Shown piece after piece: positions 15,122 through 23,664 of a DNA stretch of 57,351 nt. Position 1 is the first letter of the stretch, and each line of letters opens with the position of its first letter. Source of the DNA: SAR202 cluster bacterium (lineage in GTDB: Bacteria; Chloroflexota; Dehalococcoidia; Lucifugimonadales; UBA6952); the NCBI GenBank assembly GCA_009392515.1, contig VFGE01000025.1, forward strand, positions 1 to 57,351, read 5' to 3'. Both the position numbers and the translations under genes were made by a program. The notes below the pieces were generated by a model that saw only the letters and a program-made list of their open reading frames with translations, had not been told where the DNA came from and did no database searches.

Positions 15122-17845
15122 TTAGTTTTCTTTAACCATTTTACGAAGAACATATTGGAGGACTCCTCCATGGTGATAATAGTCAACTTCGATATTCGCA
15201 TCAATTCTTACTTTTACTTTAAATTGAGTTTTTGAGCCATCTGTTTTTGTTGCAGTAACATCAATTATTTTACCTGGAGTTAAGTTATCTGCTAGTCCAT
15301 GTATATCTATAATTTCATTACCTTCTAAATTTAGAGATTCTTTATTCTCTCCGTCCAAATATTGCAGAGGTATTACACCCATTCCTATTAGATTACTTCG
15401 ATGAATTCTTTCATATGTTTCGGCTATCACAGCTCTTACACCTAGCAAAAAGGGCCCTTTTGCAGCCCAGTCTCTAGAACTCCCAGAACCGTATTCTTTT
15501 CCTGCGAGCACGACCAAAGGAGTATTTTCAGATTTATAACGTTGAGCAGCTTCGAATAAAGAAACAACCTCTCCTGTAGGGAAATGGGTTGTGTACCCGC
15601 CTTCTTTATCAGGTGCTAAACCGTTCCTTAGTCGTATATTTGCAAAAGTGCCTGGAACCATAACCGCATAATTCCCACGTCTTGAACCATAACTATTAAA
15701 GTCTTTTTGTGATACTTCTTTATCTTGTAAGTATTCAGCAGCAGGACTGGAAATGGAGATTCCACCTGCAGGAGATATATGGTCTGTTGTAATTGAGTCA
15801 CCAAGGACAGCAAATACTCTTGCGTTACTAATATCAGTTATATCATCAGGTTCCAAAGATATATCTTCAAAAATTGGAAATTCTTGAATGTATGTTGATG
15901 TGGGGTCCCAATTGTATAAATTACCTGTAGGCACCGGAAGATTTTGCCATCTAGTATCACCTTCAAAGGCTGAGCTATATCGTTTGATAAACATGTCAGC
16001 ATTCAGTGCTTTATTCATAGTGTCGCGAACTTCTTCATGTGATGGCCAAATATCTTTTAGATAAATTGGTTGTTCTTTGCTATTGTATCCTACGGGTTCA
16101 TTTTCCAGATCTATGTTAACGGTACCTGCTAAAGCGTATGAAACAACTAGCATAGGTGAAGCTAAGAAGCTAGCTTTAACCTGCTGGTGTACTCTACCTT
16201 CAAAGTTTCTATTTCCGCTAAGAACTGCTGAAACCACAAGATCTTCTTCATCAACTGCATTTCCAACTGACTCAATTAGAGGTCCACTATTTCCAATGCA
16301 TGTTGTACATCCATGGCCAACAATGTTAAAACCCAAATCATCCAGATATGTTTGGAGTCCAGCAGCTTCTAAGTAATCGTCAACTACTTGTGAGCCTGGC
16401 GCTAAACTTGATTTTACCCATGGTTTTTTAGTTAGCCCGAGTTCAATAGCTTTTTTTGCAATCAACCCTGCACCAATCATGACTGAAGGATTAGAAGTAT
16501 TCGTACAACTTGTAATAGCTGCTATGGCAATTGAACCATGATCAATATAAGAGCTTTCTCCATCAATATCTATTTTTACACCCTCTACACTACTTTTTAC
16601 ACCGAAGTCAGTTTTGGGGTCAGTAGTTTCTTTCCCATATAATTCTTTCATGGATGTATGGAATCTTTCTTTTAATCCATTTACAGTAACTTTGTCCTGT
16701 GGCCTACGCGGACCCGCTAGGCTTGGTTCAACAGTAGATAGATCTAATAATAATGATTTTGTGTATTTGGGATCAGGATCCCCAGGAGAATAAAAAAGAC
16801 TTTGCTTTTTGGTATATTTAGTCACTAGTTCAATTTGTTCTTTGGACCGTCCTGTTAATTCTAGATATTTAATGGTTTCGTTGTTTACAGGGAATAATGC
16901 AGCTGTTGCACCATATTCTGGACACATGTTTGATATTGTTGCTTTATCAGCTAAAGGTAATTTATCAATACCTTCTCCATAAAATTCAACAAATTTCCCT
17001 ACTACTCCTTCTTTACGTAGCATTTCTGTAATTGTTAATACCAAGTCGGTTGCAGTTACTCCTGTTTGAAGTTCACCGGTAAGTTTAACACCAATAACTT
17101 CTTGCATTAGCATGTAATATGGTTGCCCAACCAATACAACCTCTGCTTCAATGCCTCCAACACCCCAAGCTAGAACACCAAGTCCATCTACCATAGTAGT
17201 ATGGGAATCCATACCAACTGCAGTGTCAGGGAAGGCAATAATTTCCCCATCAACAGTTTTTGTTGATACTACATTTGATAAAAATTCTAAATTAACTTGA
17301 TGACATATTCCAACTCCAGGAGGTATTACCCGGGTGTTTTCAAAAGCATTTTGTGCCCATTTTAGAAGAGAGTATCTTTCATGATTTCTCTCAAATTCTT
17401 TTTCAGCATTCAGTGCAAAAGATGTATTAGTTCCAAAAAAGTCGATTTGTACCGAGTGATCAATAACTAAATCTAATGGAACAATGGGGTTCACAATTTT
17501 AGGGTTTCCTCCCATACGTTCTACAGCAGATCTCATACTGGCTAAATCAACAACAGCAGGTACCCCCGTGAAATCTTGGCTTAATACTCTTGAAGGCATA
17601 TAAGGAATTTCTTGTTCTGGCAATTTGGATGGCGACCAACTTAAGACAGTATTAAGGTCGTTTTCAGTTACGACTTCACCATCCATGTTTCTGACTATAT
17701 TTTCTAAGATTATACGGATAGTAAACGGAAGATCTTGTAGATTGATTTTGTATTTTTTACAAATTTTTTCTAAGCTATAGTAATTGATTGTACCTAAATC
17801 CGTTGTAAAATTTGATTTAGCTTTATCGGCAATACTGTTGCTCAT
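15122..17845 (-). CDS. acnA: aconitate hydratase A (AcnA/IRP type)
   Basis: A 907-residue TCA-cycle enzyme interconverting citrate and isocitrate. It has the AcnA order with the swivel domain at the C-terminus. The [4Fe-4S] cysteines are in AITSCTNTSNPSVM and GCTTCIGNSG. Substrate-site segments include GVGICHQVNLEF, DTAVGMDSHTTMVDGLGVLAWGVGG, GDSITTDHISPAGG, SRRGNYAVM and AGKEYGSGSSRDWAAKGP. An AT-rich spacer of 186 bases separates it from the divergent folP. With sucCD in the same window it supports a working oxidative TCA cycle. Confidence 0.96.
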   Translation of the reverse strand: MSNSIADKAKSNFTTDLGTINYYSLEKICKKYKINLQDLPFTIRIILENIVRNMDGEVVTENDLNTVLSWSPSKLPEQEIPYMPSRVLSQDFTGVPAVVDLASMRSAVERMGGNPKIVNPIVPLDLVIDHSVQIDFFGTNTSFALNAEKEFERNHERYSLLKWAQNAFENTRVIPPGVGICHQVNLEFLSNVVSTKTVDGEIIAFPDTAVGMDSHTTMVDGLGVLAWGVGGIEAEVVLVGQPYYMLMQEVIGVKLTGELQTGVTATDLVLTITEMLRKEGVVGKFVEFYGEGIDKLPLADKATISNMCPEYGATAALFPVNNETIKYLELTGRSKEQIELVTKYTKKQSLFYSPGDPDPKYTKSLLLDLSTVEPSLAGPRRPQDKVTVNGLKERFHTSMKELYGKETTDPKTDFGVKSSVEGVKIDIDGESSYIDHGSIAIAAITSCTNTSNPSVMIGAGLIAKKAIELGLTKKPWVKSSLAPGSQVVDDYLEAAGLQTYLDDLGFNIVGHGCTTCIGNSGPLIESVGNAVDEEDLVVSAVLSGNRNFEGRVHQQVKASFLASPMLVVSYALAGTVNIDLENEPVGYNSKEQPIYLKDIWPSHEEVRDTMNKALNADMFIKRYSSAFEGDTRWQNLPVPTGNLYNWDPTSTYIQEFPIFEDISLEPDDITDISNARVFAVLGDSITTDHISPAGGISISSPAAEYLQDKEVSQKDFNSYGSRRGNYAVMVPGTFANIRLRNGLAPDKEGGYTTHFPTGEVVSLFEAAQRYKSENTPLVVLAGKEYGSGSSRDWAAKGPFLLGVRAVIAETYERIHRSNLIGMGVIPLQYLDGENKESLNLEGNEIIDIHGLADNLTPGKIIDVTATKTDGSKTQFKVKVRIDANIEVDYYHHGGVLQYVLRKMVKEN

Positions 17846-18031
17846 TTCAAATCACCTCTTCTAATATACATTTGTTTCAATAATTGATTTATCTGTTTAG
17901 CGAAATTAATCGTAAAATGAAAACATAATATATTCAACTAGTAAACCTGTTTAAATAGTTTATCTTGAATATGTATAATAAATAAACGAGTTTTTTTTTG
18001 AAATAGATCCACCTAATTAGGTAGAAAATTA

Positions 18032-18910
18032 ATGGTTAATATAAAATTATTAAAACAATTAGATACAGTACTCGAAACCAGACAACGGACTCTAATTATG
18101 GGTGTTATTAATTTGTCATTAGATTCCTTTTCTAAAGACGGTACCCAAGAACTAGATATTATAAACAGAAAGTGTGAATCTTTTATAAAACATGAAGTTG
18201 ATATAATAGATATAGGAGCTCAATCTTCACGTCCATTATTAACTGCAACTTATGAATCACAAACATTTGGTGAAAAGTGGGGGGGTAACCCTAATAAAAT
18301 TAATTCTCAAAAAGAAATTGATATCTTATTGCCTGTTTTGGATTCAATTAACAAAAATTTTGATGTTCTCGTAAGTGTAGATACATATCGTTCTGATGTA
18401 GCATATGCATCCTTTTTAAATGGAGCATCTATAATCAATGATATTTCCGGATTGAATGCTGATCCAAAATTAGCCGAGATAATTGCAGACTATAAGGGTA
18501 AATTGATAATTATGCATAATCAGGATAATAACGATTATAAGAATATGATCTCTGAAATTAAACAGAGTTTAATTAGAAGTACTGAAATTGCCATAAAATC
18601 TGGAATAAAGAAAAAAAACATTATTCTAGATCCAGGTTTTGGTTTTGGAAAAAATATAGAACAAAACCTTTGTTTATTAAATAATCTTGATAGCTTTTTA
18701 GAATTAGATTACCCATTGTTGGTTGGAACATCAAGAAAATCATTTATTGGAGCTGTTATAAATGCACCAATAAATAGGAGAGTAGAAGGAACTGCTGCAA
18801 CAGTATCCATATCAATAACTAAAGGTGCTGATATGGTACGGGTACACGATGTAGAGCAGATATCCAAAATTGTTAAAATGACAGATGCAGTTATTCGTGG
18901 GAGTCATTAA
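18032..18910 (+). CDS. folP: dihydropteroate synthase
   Basis: A 292-residue TIM barrel condensing p-aminobenzoate with 6-hydroxymethyl-dihydropterin pyrophosphate in folate synthesis. Motifs in order: MGVINLSLDSFSKDG (canonical NVTPDSFSDGG), DIIDIGAQSSRP (canonical GGESTRPG), VSVDTYRSDVA, IINDISGL, IIMHNQ, ILDPGFGFGK, LLVGTSRKSFIG and RVHDV. The first two loops are off-consensus and an extra segment of about 20 residues follows SSRP. Identity is supported by folK, which overlaps its stop by one base. Confidence 0.88.
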   Translation: MVNIKLLKQLDTVLETRQRTLIMGVINLSLDSFSKDGTQELDIINRKCESFIKHEVDIIDIGAQSSRPLLTATYESQTFGEKWGGNPNKINSQKEIDILLPVLDSINKNFDVLVSVDTYRSDVAYASFLNGASIINDISGLNADPKLAEIIADYKGKLIIMHNQDNNDYKNMISEIKQSLIRSTEIAIKSGIKKKNIILDPGFGFGKNIEQNLCLLNNLDSFLELDYPLLVGTSRKSFIGAVINAPINRRVEGTAATVSISITKGADMVRVHDVEQISKIVKMTDAVIRGSH

Positions 18911-19404
18911 TGAACCAAGACCGTATTTATTTTTCCTTAGGATCTAATCTTGGTGATCGAAAATATAATCTACAGCATGCCTTAATGCATTTGAATTCTA
19001 AATTAGAAATAGATCTGATTTCATCTGTATATGAAACAACTCCACAAGGTTTCATAGATCAGTTTAATTTTTATAATTTGGTTTGTAGTTCAATAAGTAA
19101 AATAAATGCGCATAAATTACTTCGCTTTTGTCAAGAAATTGAAATCCATTGCGGTAGAAAACCCAATTTTATAAATGGACCAAGAACTGTTGATATAGAT
19201 ATTATTTCCTACGGTCAGCGTATTCTTGCAAAAGAAGAACTAGTAATTCCTCACCCAAGAATGCATTCACGATTATTTGTATTAATACCTCTTTCAGAAA
19301 TTAATCCACATTGGGAACACCCAGAATTAGAAATAATGATTGATAAATTAATTGAATCTAATACAAATCAAGGTCAGATATTGAACATAGGAAAATTGGA
19401 ATAG
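18910..19404 (+). CDS. folK: 2-amino-4-hydroxy-6-hydroxymethyldihydropteridine diphosphokinase
   Basis: A 164-residue HPPK, which pyrophosphorylates hydroxymethyl-dihydropterin, supplying the substrate of FolP. It shows the N-terminal SLGSNLGDRKYNL, YETTPQGFIDQFNFYNLV, EIHCGRKPNFINGPRTVDIDI (catalytic Arg/Asp block) and HPRMHSRLFVLIPLSEI. It overlaps folP by one base (TAATG), so the two are translationally coupled. It is convergent with the Trm112 gene, seven bases apart. Confidence 0.94.
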   Translation: MNQDRIYFSLGSNLGDRKYNLQHALMHLNSKLEIDLISSVYETTPQGFIDQFNFYNLVCSSISKINAHKLLRFCQEIEIHCGRKPNFINGPRTVDIDIISYGQRILAKEELVIPHPRMHSRLFVLIPLSEINPHWEHPELEIMIDKLIESNTNQGQILNIGKLE

Positions 19405-19411
19405 TTTCAGA

Positions 19412-19597
19412 TCATTTTAATTCATTAGGGAGAAGATTAGGAATTGAGTCTTCAATTGTATATATTTCTTTACACTTTCCGTTTTCACAATGCAATTTAC
19501 CAGATATGACATCATCATCTTTTTCTAATACTACTTCTAAAGATAAATCACTTTTACAAGTTGGGCATACTAGCATATCAGTAAGATATTTTTTCAA
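19412..19597 (-). CDS. Trm112/UPF0434 family zinc-binding protein
   Basis: A 61-residue small protein with two cysteine pairs, Cys11/Cys14 (VCPTCKSDL) and Cys37/Cys42 (HCENGKC), which form a zinc ribbon, and a C-terminal DSIPNLLP typical of the Trm112-like family. Such proteins activate methyltransferases in eukaryotes and archaea; in bacteria the role is unclear. It starts at TTG with AGGAG eight bases upstream. It is the last gene of the minus-strand run from glyQS. Confidence 0.85.
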   Translation of the reverse strand: MKKYLTDMLVCPTCKSDLSLEVVLEKDDDVISGKLHCENGKCKEIYTIEDSIPNLLPNELK

Positions 19598-19606
19598 TTA
19601 ACACTC

Positions 19607-20077
19607 CTATATATTTTGTAAATTCGCTAAAGTTTCGGAAACATAAATAATACCTATTCCTAGTATTACTAATAGTCTATCACGAGAAAAAAAATCTTTT
19701 AACATTTGATTTTTTGTCATAGATTCTTCTGTAAAGTAATTTTTTGAACTTTTTTTAAACCATATTAAAAAAGTCACCCAGGCTACTAAGGCTAGTTTGA
19801 ATCCTAGTAACGATCCGTAAATTACTGTTGCATCATTAGAGGTTAGTTTATTTACTGTTAATATCACACCACTAAGTAATAATATCCATATACATAAATC
19901 AACAATTTGTTTAAAATTTGAACCTAGGATCCCTTTTATGAATTTATTTTCATTTTTTAGTGATTGATTGACTACAAGTAAAAAAAATAAACTTCCGCCT
20001 ACCCATATGGTAGAAGCTGTTATATGGATTAATTTTATTAATAAAAAGAAAAATCCAAATCCTGTAATGTTATCCAT
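19607..20077 (-). CDS. CopD-like four-helix membrane protein
   Basis: A 156-residue integral membrane protein with four hydrophobic segments. The first contains LIKLIHITASTIWVGGSLFF, the His-x6-W-x-GG pattern seen in CopD/YcnJ copper-import and haem-binding membrane domains. The last contains RLLVILGIGIIYVSETLAN. It overlaps the TlpA-like gene by one base (TAATG). Next to a thioredoxin-like protein it may take part in copper delivery or cytochrome maturation, which is inference. Confidence 0.6.
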   Translation of the reverse strand: MDNITGFGFFFLLIKLIHITASTIWVGGSLFFLLVVNQSLKNENKFIKGILGSNFKQIVDLCIWILLLSGVILTVNKLTSNDATVIYGSLLGFKLALVAWVTFLIWFKKSSKNYFTEESMTKNQMLKDFFSRDRLLVILGIGIIYVSETLANLQNI

Positions 20078-20607
20078 TATGTCTCAATCTCCTTTGAAAT
20101 CCATTCTTGGAGAGTTTCCTCATTAATGTATCCAATTTTTTTTTCTTGAATTATCCCTTTTTTATCAATAAATATTGTCACAGGTAATCCTGTAATTTCA
20201 TAAAGGTCGTTGATCTCACCATTAGGGTCTGGTCCAGTTTCAAAAGATATATTAAGTCTATTTATGAAGTTAATTGCATCTTCTGGAAGATCAAAAGAGT
20301 TTATTCCAAATATTATCAATTCATCCTTTGCATATTTTTCTCTCATTTTTTGTATATGAGGAAATTCTACTTCACATGGAACACACCATGATGCCCAAAA
20401 GTTTATTAATATTGGTGTGCCAATATTTGCTTTTAACTCAAAAGTTTCGTCCATACTAGGAAAAATTTTTGCTTGAAAATCTGGTGCTCTTTTTGTACGT
20501 TCTTGCATGATAAATACAATCGAAACTACTGTAATAATAACCAATAAAAATAGTATTATTTCAGATTTGTAATGGGATATTTTAGGAAGAGTATTTTCTT
20601 CGTCCAT
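20077..20607 (-). CDS. TlpA/ResA-type membrane-anchored thiol-disulfide oxidoreductase
   Basis: A 176-residue protein with one N-terminal transmembrane anchor (about residues 16-34) and a thioredoxin fold outside the membrane. The active site WCVPC lies in ILINFWASWCVPCEVEFPHI, with the cis-Pro at TGLPVTIFIDKKG. ResA/TlpA proteins reduce apocytochrome c or copper-site cysteines. Its neighbours, a 2Fe-2S thioredoxin-like protein and a CopD-like protein, overlap it by one base on each side, so the three are translationally coupled. Confidence 0.88.
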   Translation of the reverse strand: MDEENTLPKISHYKSEIILFLLVIITVVSIVFIMQERTKRAPDFQAKIFPSMDETFELKANIGTPILINFWASWCVPCEVEFPHIQKMREKYAKDELIIFGINSFDLPEDAINFINRLNISFETGPDPNGEINDLYEITGLPVTIFIDKKGIIQEKKIGYINEETLQEWISKEIET

Positions 20608-20951
20608 TAATTATCTAATCGTACTTTCATATTTTCATTAAGAAGAGATTCAACTATATTACCATTAATGATATGTTCTTCCACAATTTGTTCAACATCG
20701 TTATCATCAGCAATATACCAGGTTCCCTGATTATTTTTTCCATAAATAAGTATACTGGCTTGCTCCATTTCACACAGTCCGTGTTGACTTGTACAACCAA
20801 CACTAGAAACATAAACCTCAGAACTCAAATCATTTGCAGCCAATACTTCTGCAAATTTTTTTTTGACATTACCTCCGCCTTTGTTTCCACATCTTCGACC
20901 ATCGTCTCTTACGACATCACAAACTAGTACATGTTGCTTATATTCTGGCAT
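20607..20951 (-). CDS. thioredoxin-like [2Fe-2S] ferredoxin
   Basis: A 114-residue protein with the TRX-fold ferredoxin pattern: HVLVCDVVRDDGRRCGNKGGG at the N-terminus and VSSVGCTSQHGLCEMEQAS about 35 residues later, giving four cluster cysteines, and a YGKNNQGTWYIAD segment with VEQIVEEHI typical of the family. It probably transfers electrons in the cytoplasm. It sits between sbcD and the TlpA-like gene in one operon. Confidence 0.85.
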   Translation of the reverse strand: MPEYKQHVLVCDVVRDDGRRCGNKGGGNVKKKFAEVLAANDLSSEVYVSSVGCTSQHGLCEMEQASILIYGKNNQGTWYIADDNDVEQIVEEHIINGNIVESLLNENMKVRLDN

Positions 20952-20978
20952 AATGCTTCTCCAATCTTTTGTTAGTTT

Positions 20979-22214
20979 TTAGCTATCATTTTCATTTGCT
21001 TGAATTAGTTTATCTAGTGACTCCATTAATTCATTTTTTTTCTTAGTGTCAAGATTTATTGAATTCATATAAACATCTAAAGCATCTCTATATGAAAGAC
21101 CTCTACTTGCTTCAGCAGTTATTCTTGATCGACTGGCACGTTGGATATTTTTTGTTATTGAAGTAATATAGTGAGCTTGATGTAAGTTTTCTCTAATGGT
21201 GGATTCTTCAATCAAGGAAGAAAGGGTCTCAGATACATTTACTCTTACTCTGACCACAGCATTATCAACCTTTTTATTTTTTAGTAATTCAGCAATTTGT
21301 TTATTGGGGTCAGATTCATTAGTAATATCAATATCGATAGTGATAAATTCTCTAGCCGCAACAGGCTTGAAATTAAAATTTACCATTCTTGATCCGGGGT
21401 CTTTAGTATTATCCAACTCAATTTCACAAAACCCTTTATCTTCTTTTTCCTCAGAAAAGTCTACTCTTTGCAAACTGCCGGAATATACAACATGTGGATT
21501 TCTCGCTAGAATTTGATGTTTATGAATATGCCCTAAGGCAATATAGTCAAGTAAAGGGCTTGCTAAAGTTGAAGTTAAGATAGTGTGATCGCGTCCGAGC
21601 ATCATACTTCGTTCTGTACCAACAGTTGCTCCTGCAACTGTTACATGGCCAACCAGAATTGCTGGAATGGAGGGGTCAAGTTTTTCAATTTCCCACATTA
21701 TGCTTCGTGTTATTCTTTCTTCAAGGAGTTCTGTTATTTTGTCTATTGTTAAACTTTGAGTATCGCTGCGAGAGAGAAATTGGCTTCGTTTAATCCATGG
21801 TAGACCAATTACTTGGATTGGGCCTGATTTAGTTTGAATATTAGTTGTATCTAAACGATCTGAAACATGAACCATATTTTGATTAAATATAGGGAATACT
21901 TCTAACGCATTGGCCTTACCTTGTATTGCAGGTAAGTCATGATTACCTGCAACTAGATATGTTGGTATATTATTTTCTGCTAATTTTATGATTCTATTAG
22001 TAAATTCTTTTTGGTGTGTTTGTGAAGGATCTCTTATTTTATACGCATCTCCAGCAAAAACCACAAGATCTACATTCTGATTAATTGCATAGTCAATCAT
22101 TTCATCATAGGTTTGTAAAAAGTCTAATAATCTAGTAGAAACTCCAGTTTGAGGATCTGGGAAGCCATGATTTTCAACACCAATATGTAGATCTGCAAAG
22201 TGTAATATTTTCAT
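20979..22214 (-). CDS. sbcD: SbcD/Mre11-type DNA repair nuclease
   Basis: A 411-residue metallophosphoesterase nuclease. Metal-site motifs are in canonical order: FADLHIG, VVFAGDAYK, VAGNHDLPA, ILVGHVT and ALGHIHKHQI, followed by a beta-rich capping domain and a C-terminal helical region. SbcD pairs with SbcC to process double-strand ends and hairpins; no sbcC is in this window. It lies two bases after glyQS. Confidence 0.88.
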   Translation of the reverse strand: MKILHFADLHIGVENHGFPDPQTGVSTRLLDFLQTYDEMIDYAINQNVDLVVFAGDAYKIRDPSQTHQKEFTNRIIKLAENNIPTYLVAGNHDLPAIQGKANALEVFPIFNQNMVHVSDRLDTTNIQTKSGPIQVIGLPWIKRSQFLSRSDTQSLTIDKITELLEERITRSIMWEIEKLDPSIPAILVGHVTVAGATVGTERSMMLGRDHTILTSTLASPLLDYIALGHIHKHQILARNPHVVYSGSLQRVDFSEEKEDKGFCEIELDNTKDPGSRMVNFNFKPVAAREFITIDIDITNESDPNKQIAELLKNKKVDNAVVRVRVNVSETLSSLIEESTIRENLHQAHYITSITKNIQRASRSRITAEASRGLSYRDALDVYMNSINLDTKKKNELMESLDKLIQANENDS

Positions 22215-22216
22215 AT

Positions 22217-23530
22217 TTAAAATAAAGTTTTTTGTATATGCTCTTGTAAGTTTTCAATTGGGATTCGAATTTGTTTCATTGTATCTCGATCTCTGATTGT
22301 AACTTGGTTATCCTTTTCAATTGTATCGAAGTCAACCGTTATACATAAAGGGGTACCAATTTCATCTTGTCTTCGGTATCGTCTACCAATACTTTGAGCA
22401 TCATCATACTCACAACTATAGTTTTGGTTGAGCAGGGTGAAGATTTCTTTTGCTTTTGGTACTAATTTTTCATTTCTAGATAAGGGGAGTATAGCAATTT
22501 GGATAGGTGCAATTTGTGGCGACAGTTTTAAAACTGTACGTTTTTCTTTTCCGTCATTTATTTCTTCTTCTCTGTATGCATCAATTAAAAGAGTAAGAAA
22601 TATTCTATCTACACCTACTGCAGGTTCAATAACGTAAGGGGTGTAATGCTCATTATTTTCTTGGTCAAAATAGTCTAATCTTACACCGCTATGATCCGTA
22701 TGTGCTTTTAAATCAAAATCAGTTCGATTAGCTATTCCTTGTAATTCACCCCATCCCCATGGAAATAAATATTCAATATCTGAAGTTGCTTTTGAATAAT
22801 GAGATAATTCATCGTGTTCATGTGCTCTTACTTGAATTTTATCTCTAGATATACCTAATTTATCGTACCATTCTAAACTGTAGTTTATCCATTTTTCGTG
22901 CCATTCTTCATCAGTTCCTGGTTTTACAAAAAACTCCATTTCCATTTGTTCAAATTCTCTGGTTCTAAAAAGAAAATTACCTACGGTTATTTCATTCCTA
23001 AAAGATTTTCCAATTTGGCCAATACCAAAAGGTATTTTTTTTCTAGTGGTAGTTTGTACATTTTGGAAATTAACAAATATTCCTTGAGCAGTCTCAGGTC
23101 GTAGATATGTTTGAGCTGCATCATCTTCAACAGGTCCCAAAAAGGTTTTAAACATCAAATTAAACTGTCTTGGAGCTGACAGAGGTTGATTGTCACATGC
23201 TGTATTTGGGCAAGTATCTTGATTTTCAAGATGATCTAAACGAAATCTTTGGTTGCATTTAACACATTCTACAAGAGGGTCGGAAAAGCCTTGCACATGA
23301 CCTGAAGCTTCCCAAACAGAAGGAGCCATTAATATAGCAGAATCTAATCCAACAACATCTTCTCTTTGGCTAATGTAATGATTCCACCAACTTTCGCGAA
23401 TATTTCTTTTTAATTCTATGCCTAAGGGGCCATAATCATATGTTGAGGCAAGTCCACCATAAATTTCACTAGATTGAAAAACAAATCCTCTTCTTTTAGC
23501 AAGTGATACTATGGTATCCATTTCAGTCAT
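22217..23530 (-). CDS. glyQS: glycyl-tRNA synthetase (dimeric, class II)
   Basis: A 437-residue single-chain GlyRS of the eukaryote/archaea/Gram-positive type, not the alpha2beta2 form. It has the N-terminal SLAKRRGFVFQSSEIYGGLAS with YDYGPLG, a zinc-ribbon-like insert (ECVKCNQRF ... CPNTACDN), motif 2 FRNEITVGNFLFRTREFEQME, motif 3 VEPAVGVDRIFL, and an anticodon-binding C-terminus. AAAGG lies upstream of the start. It opens the minus-strand run glyQS-sbcD-ferredoxin-tlpA-copD-trm112. Confidence 0.95.
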   Translation of the reverse strand: MTEMDTIVSLAKRRGFVFQSSEIYGGLASTYDYGPLGIELKRNIRESWWNHYISQREDVVGLDSAILMAPSVWEASGHVQGFSDPLVECVKCNQRFRLDHLENQDTCPNTACDNQPLSAPRQFNLMFKTFLGPVEDDAAQTYLRPETAQGIFVNFQNVQTTTRKKIPFGIGQIGKSFRNEITVGNFLFRTREFEQMEMEFFVKPGTDEEWHEKWINYSLEWYDKLGISRDKIQVRAHEHDELSHYSKATSDIEYLFPWGWGELQGIANRTDFDLKAHTDHSGVRLDYFDQENNEHYTPYVIEPAVGVDRIFLTLLIDAYREEEINDGKEKRTVLKLSPQIAPIQIAILPLSRNEKLVPKAKEIFTLLNQNYSCEYDDAQSIGRRYRRQDEIGTPLCITVDFDTIEKDNQVTIRDRDTMKQIRIPIENLQEHIQKTLF

Positions 23531-23664
23531 TATTCGCTTTTCCTTTCATAATTTATCATAATGTCTGCAAAGTATTATTTACATATTTAATATAGTATTG
23601 TTATTCTTTTAGTAATATCGTCTATATATGTTAACATGACGAGCAAAAAGCGGGGAGCTTTGTT

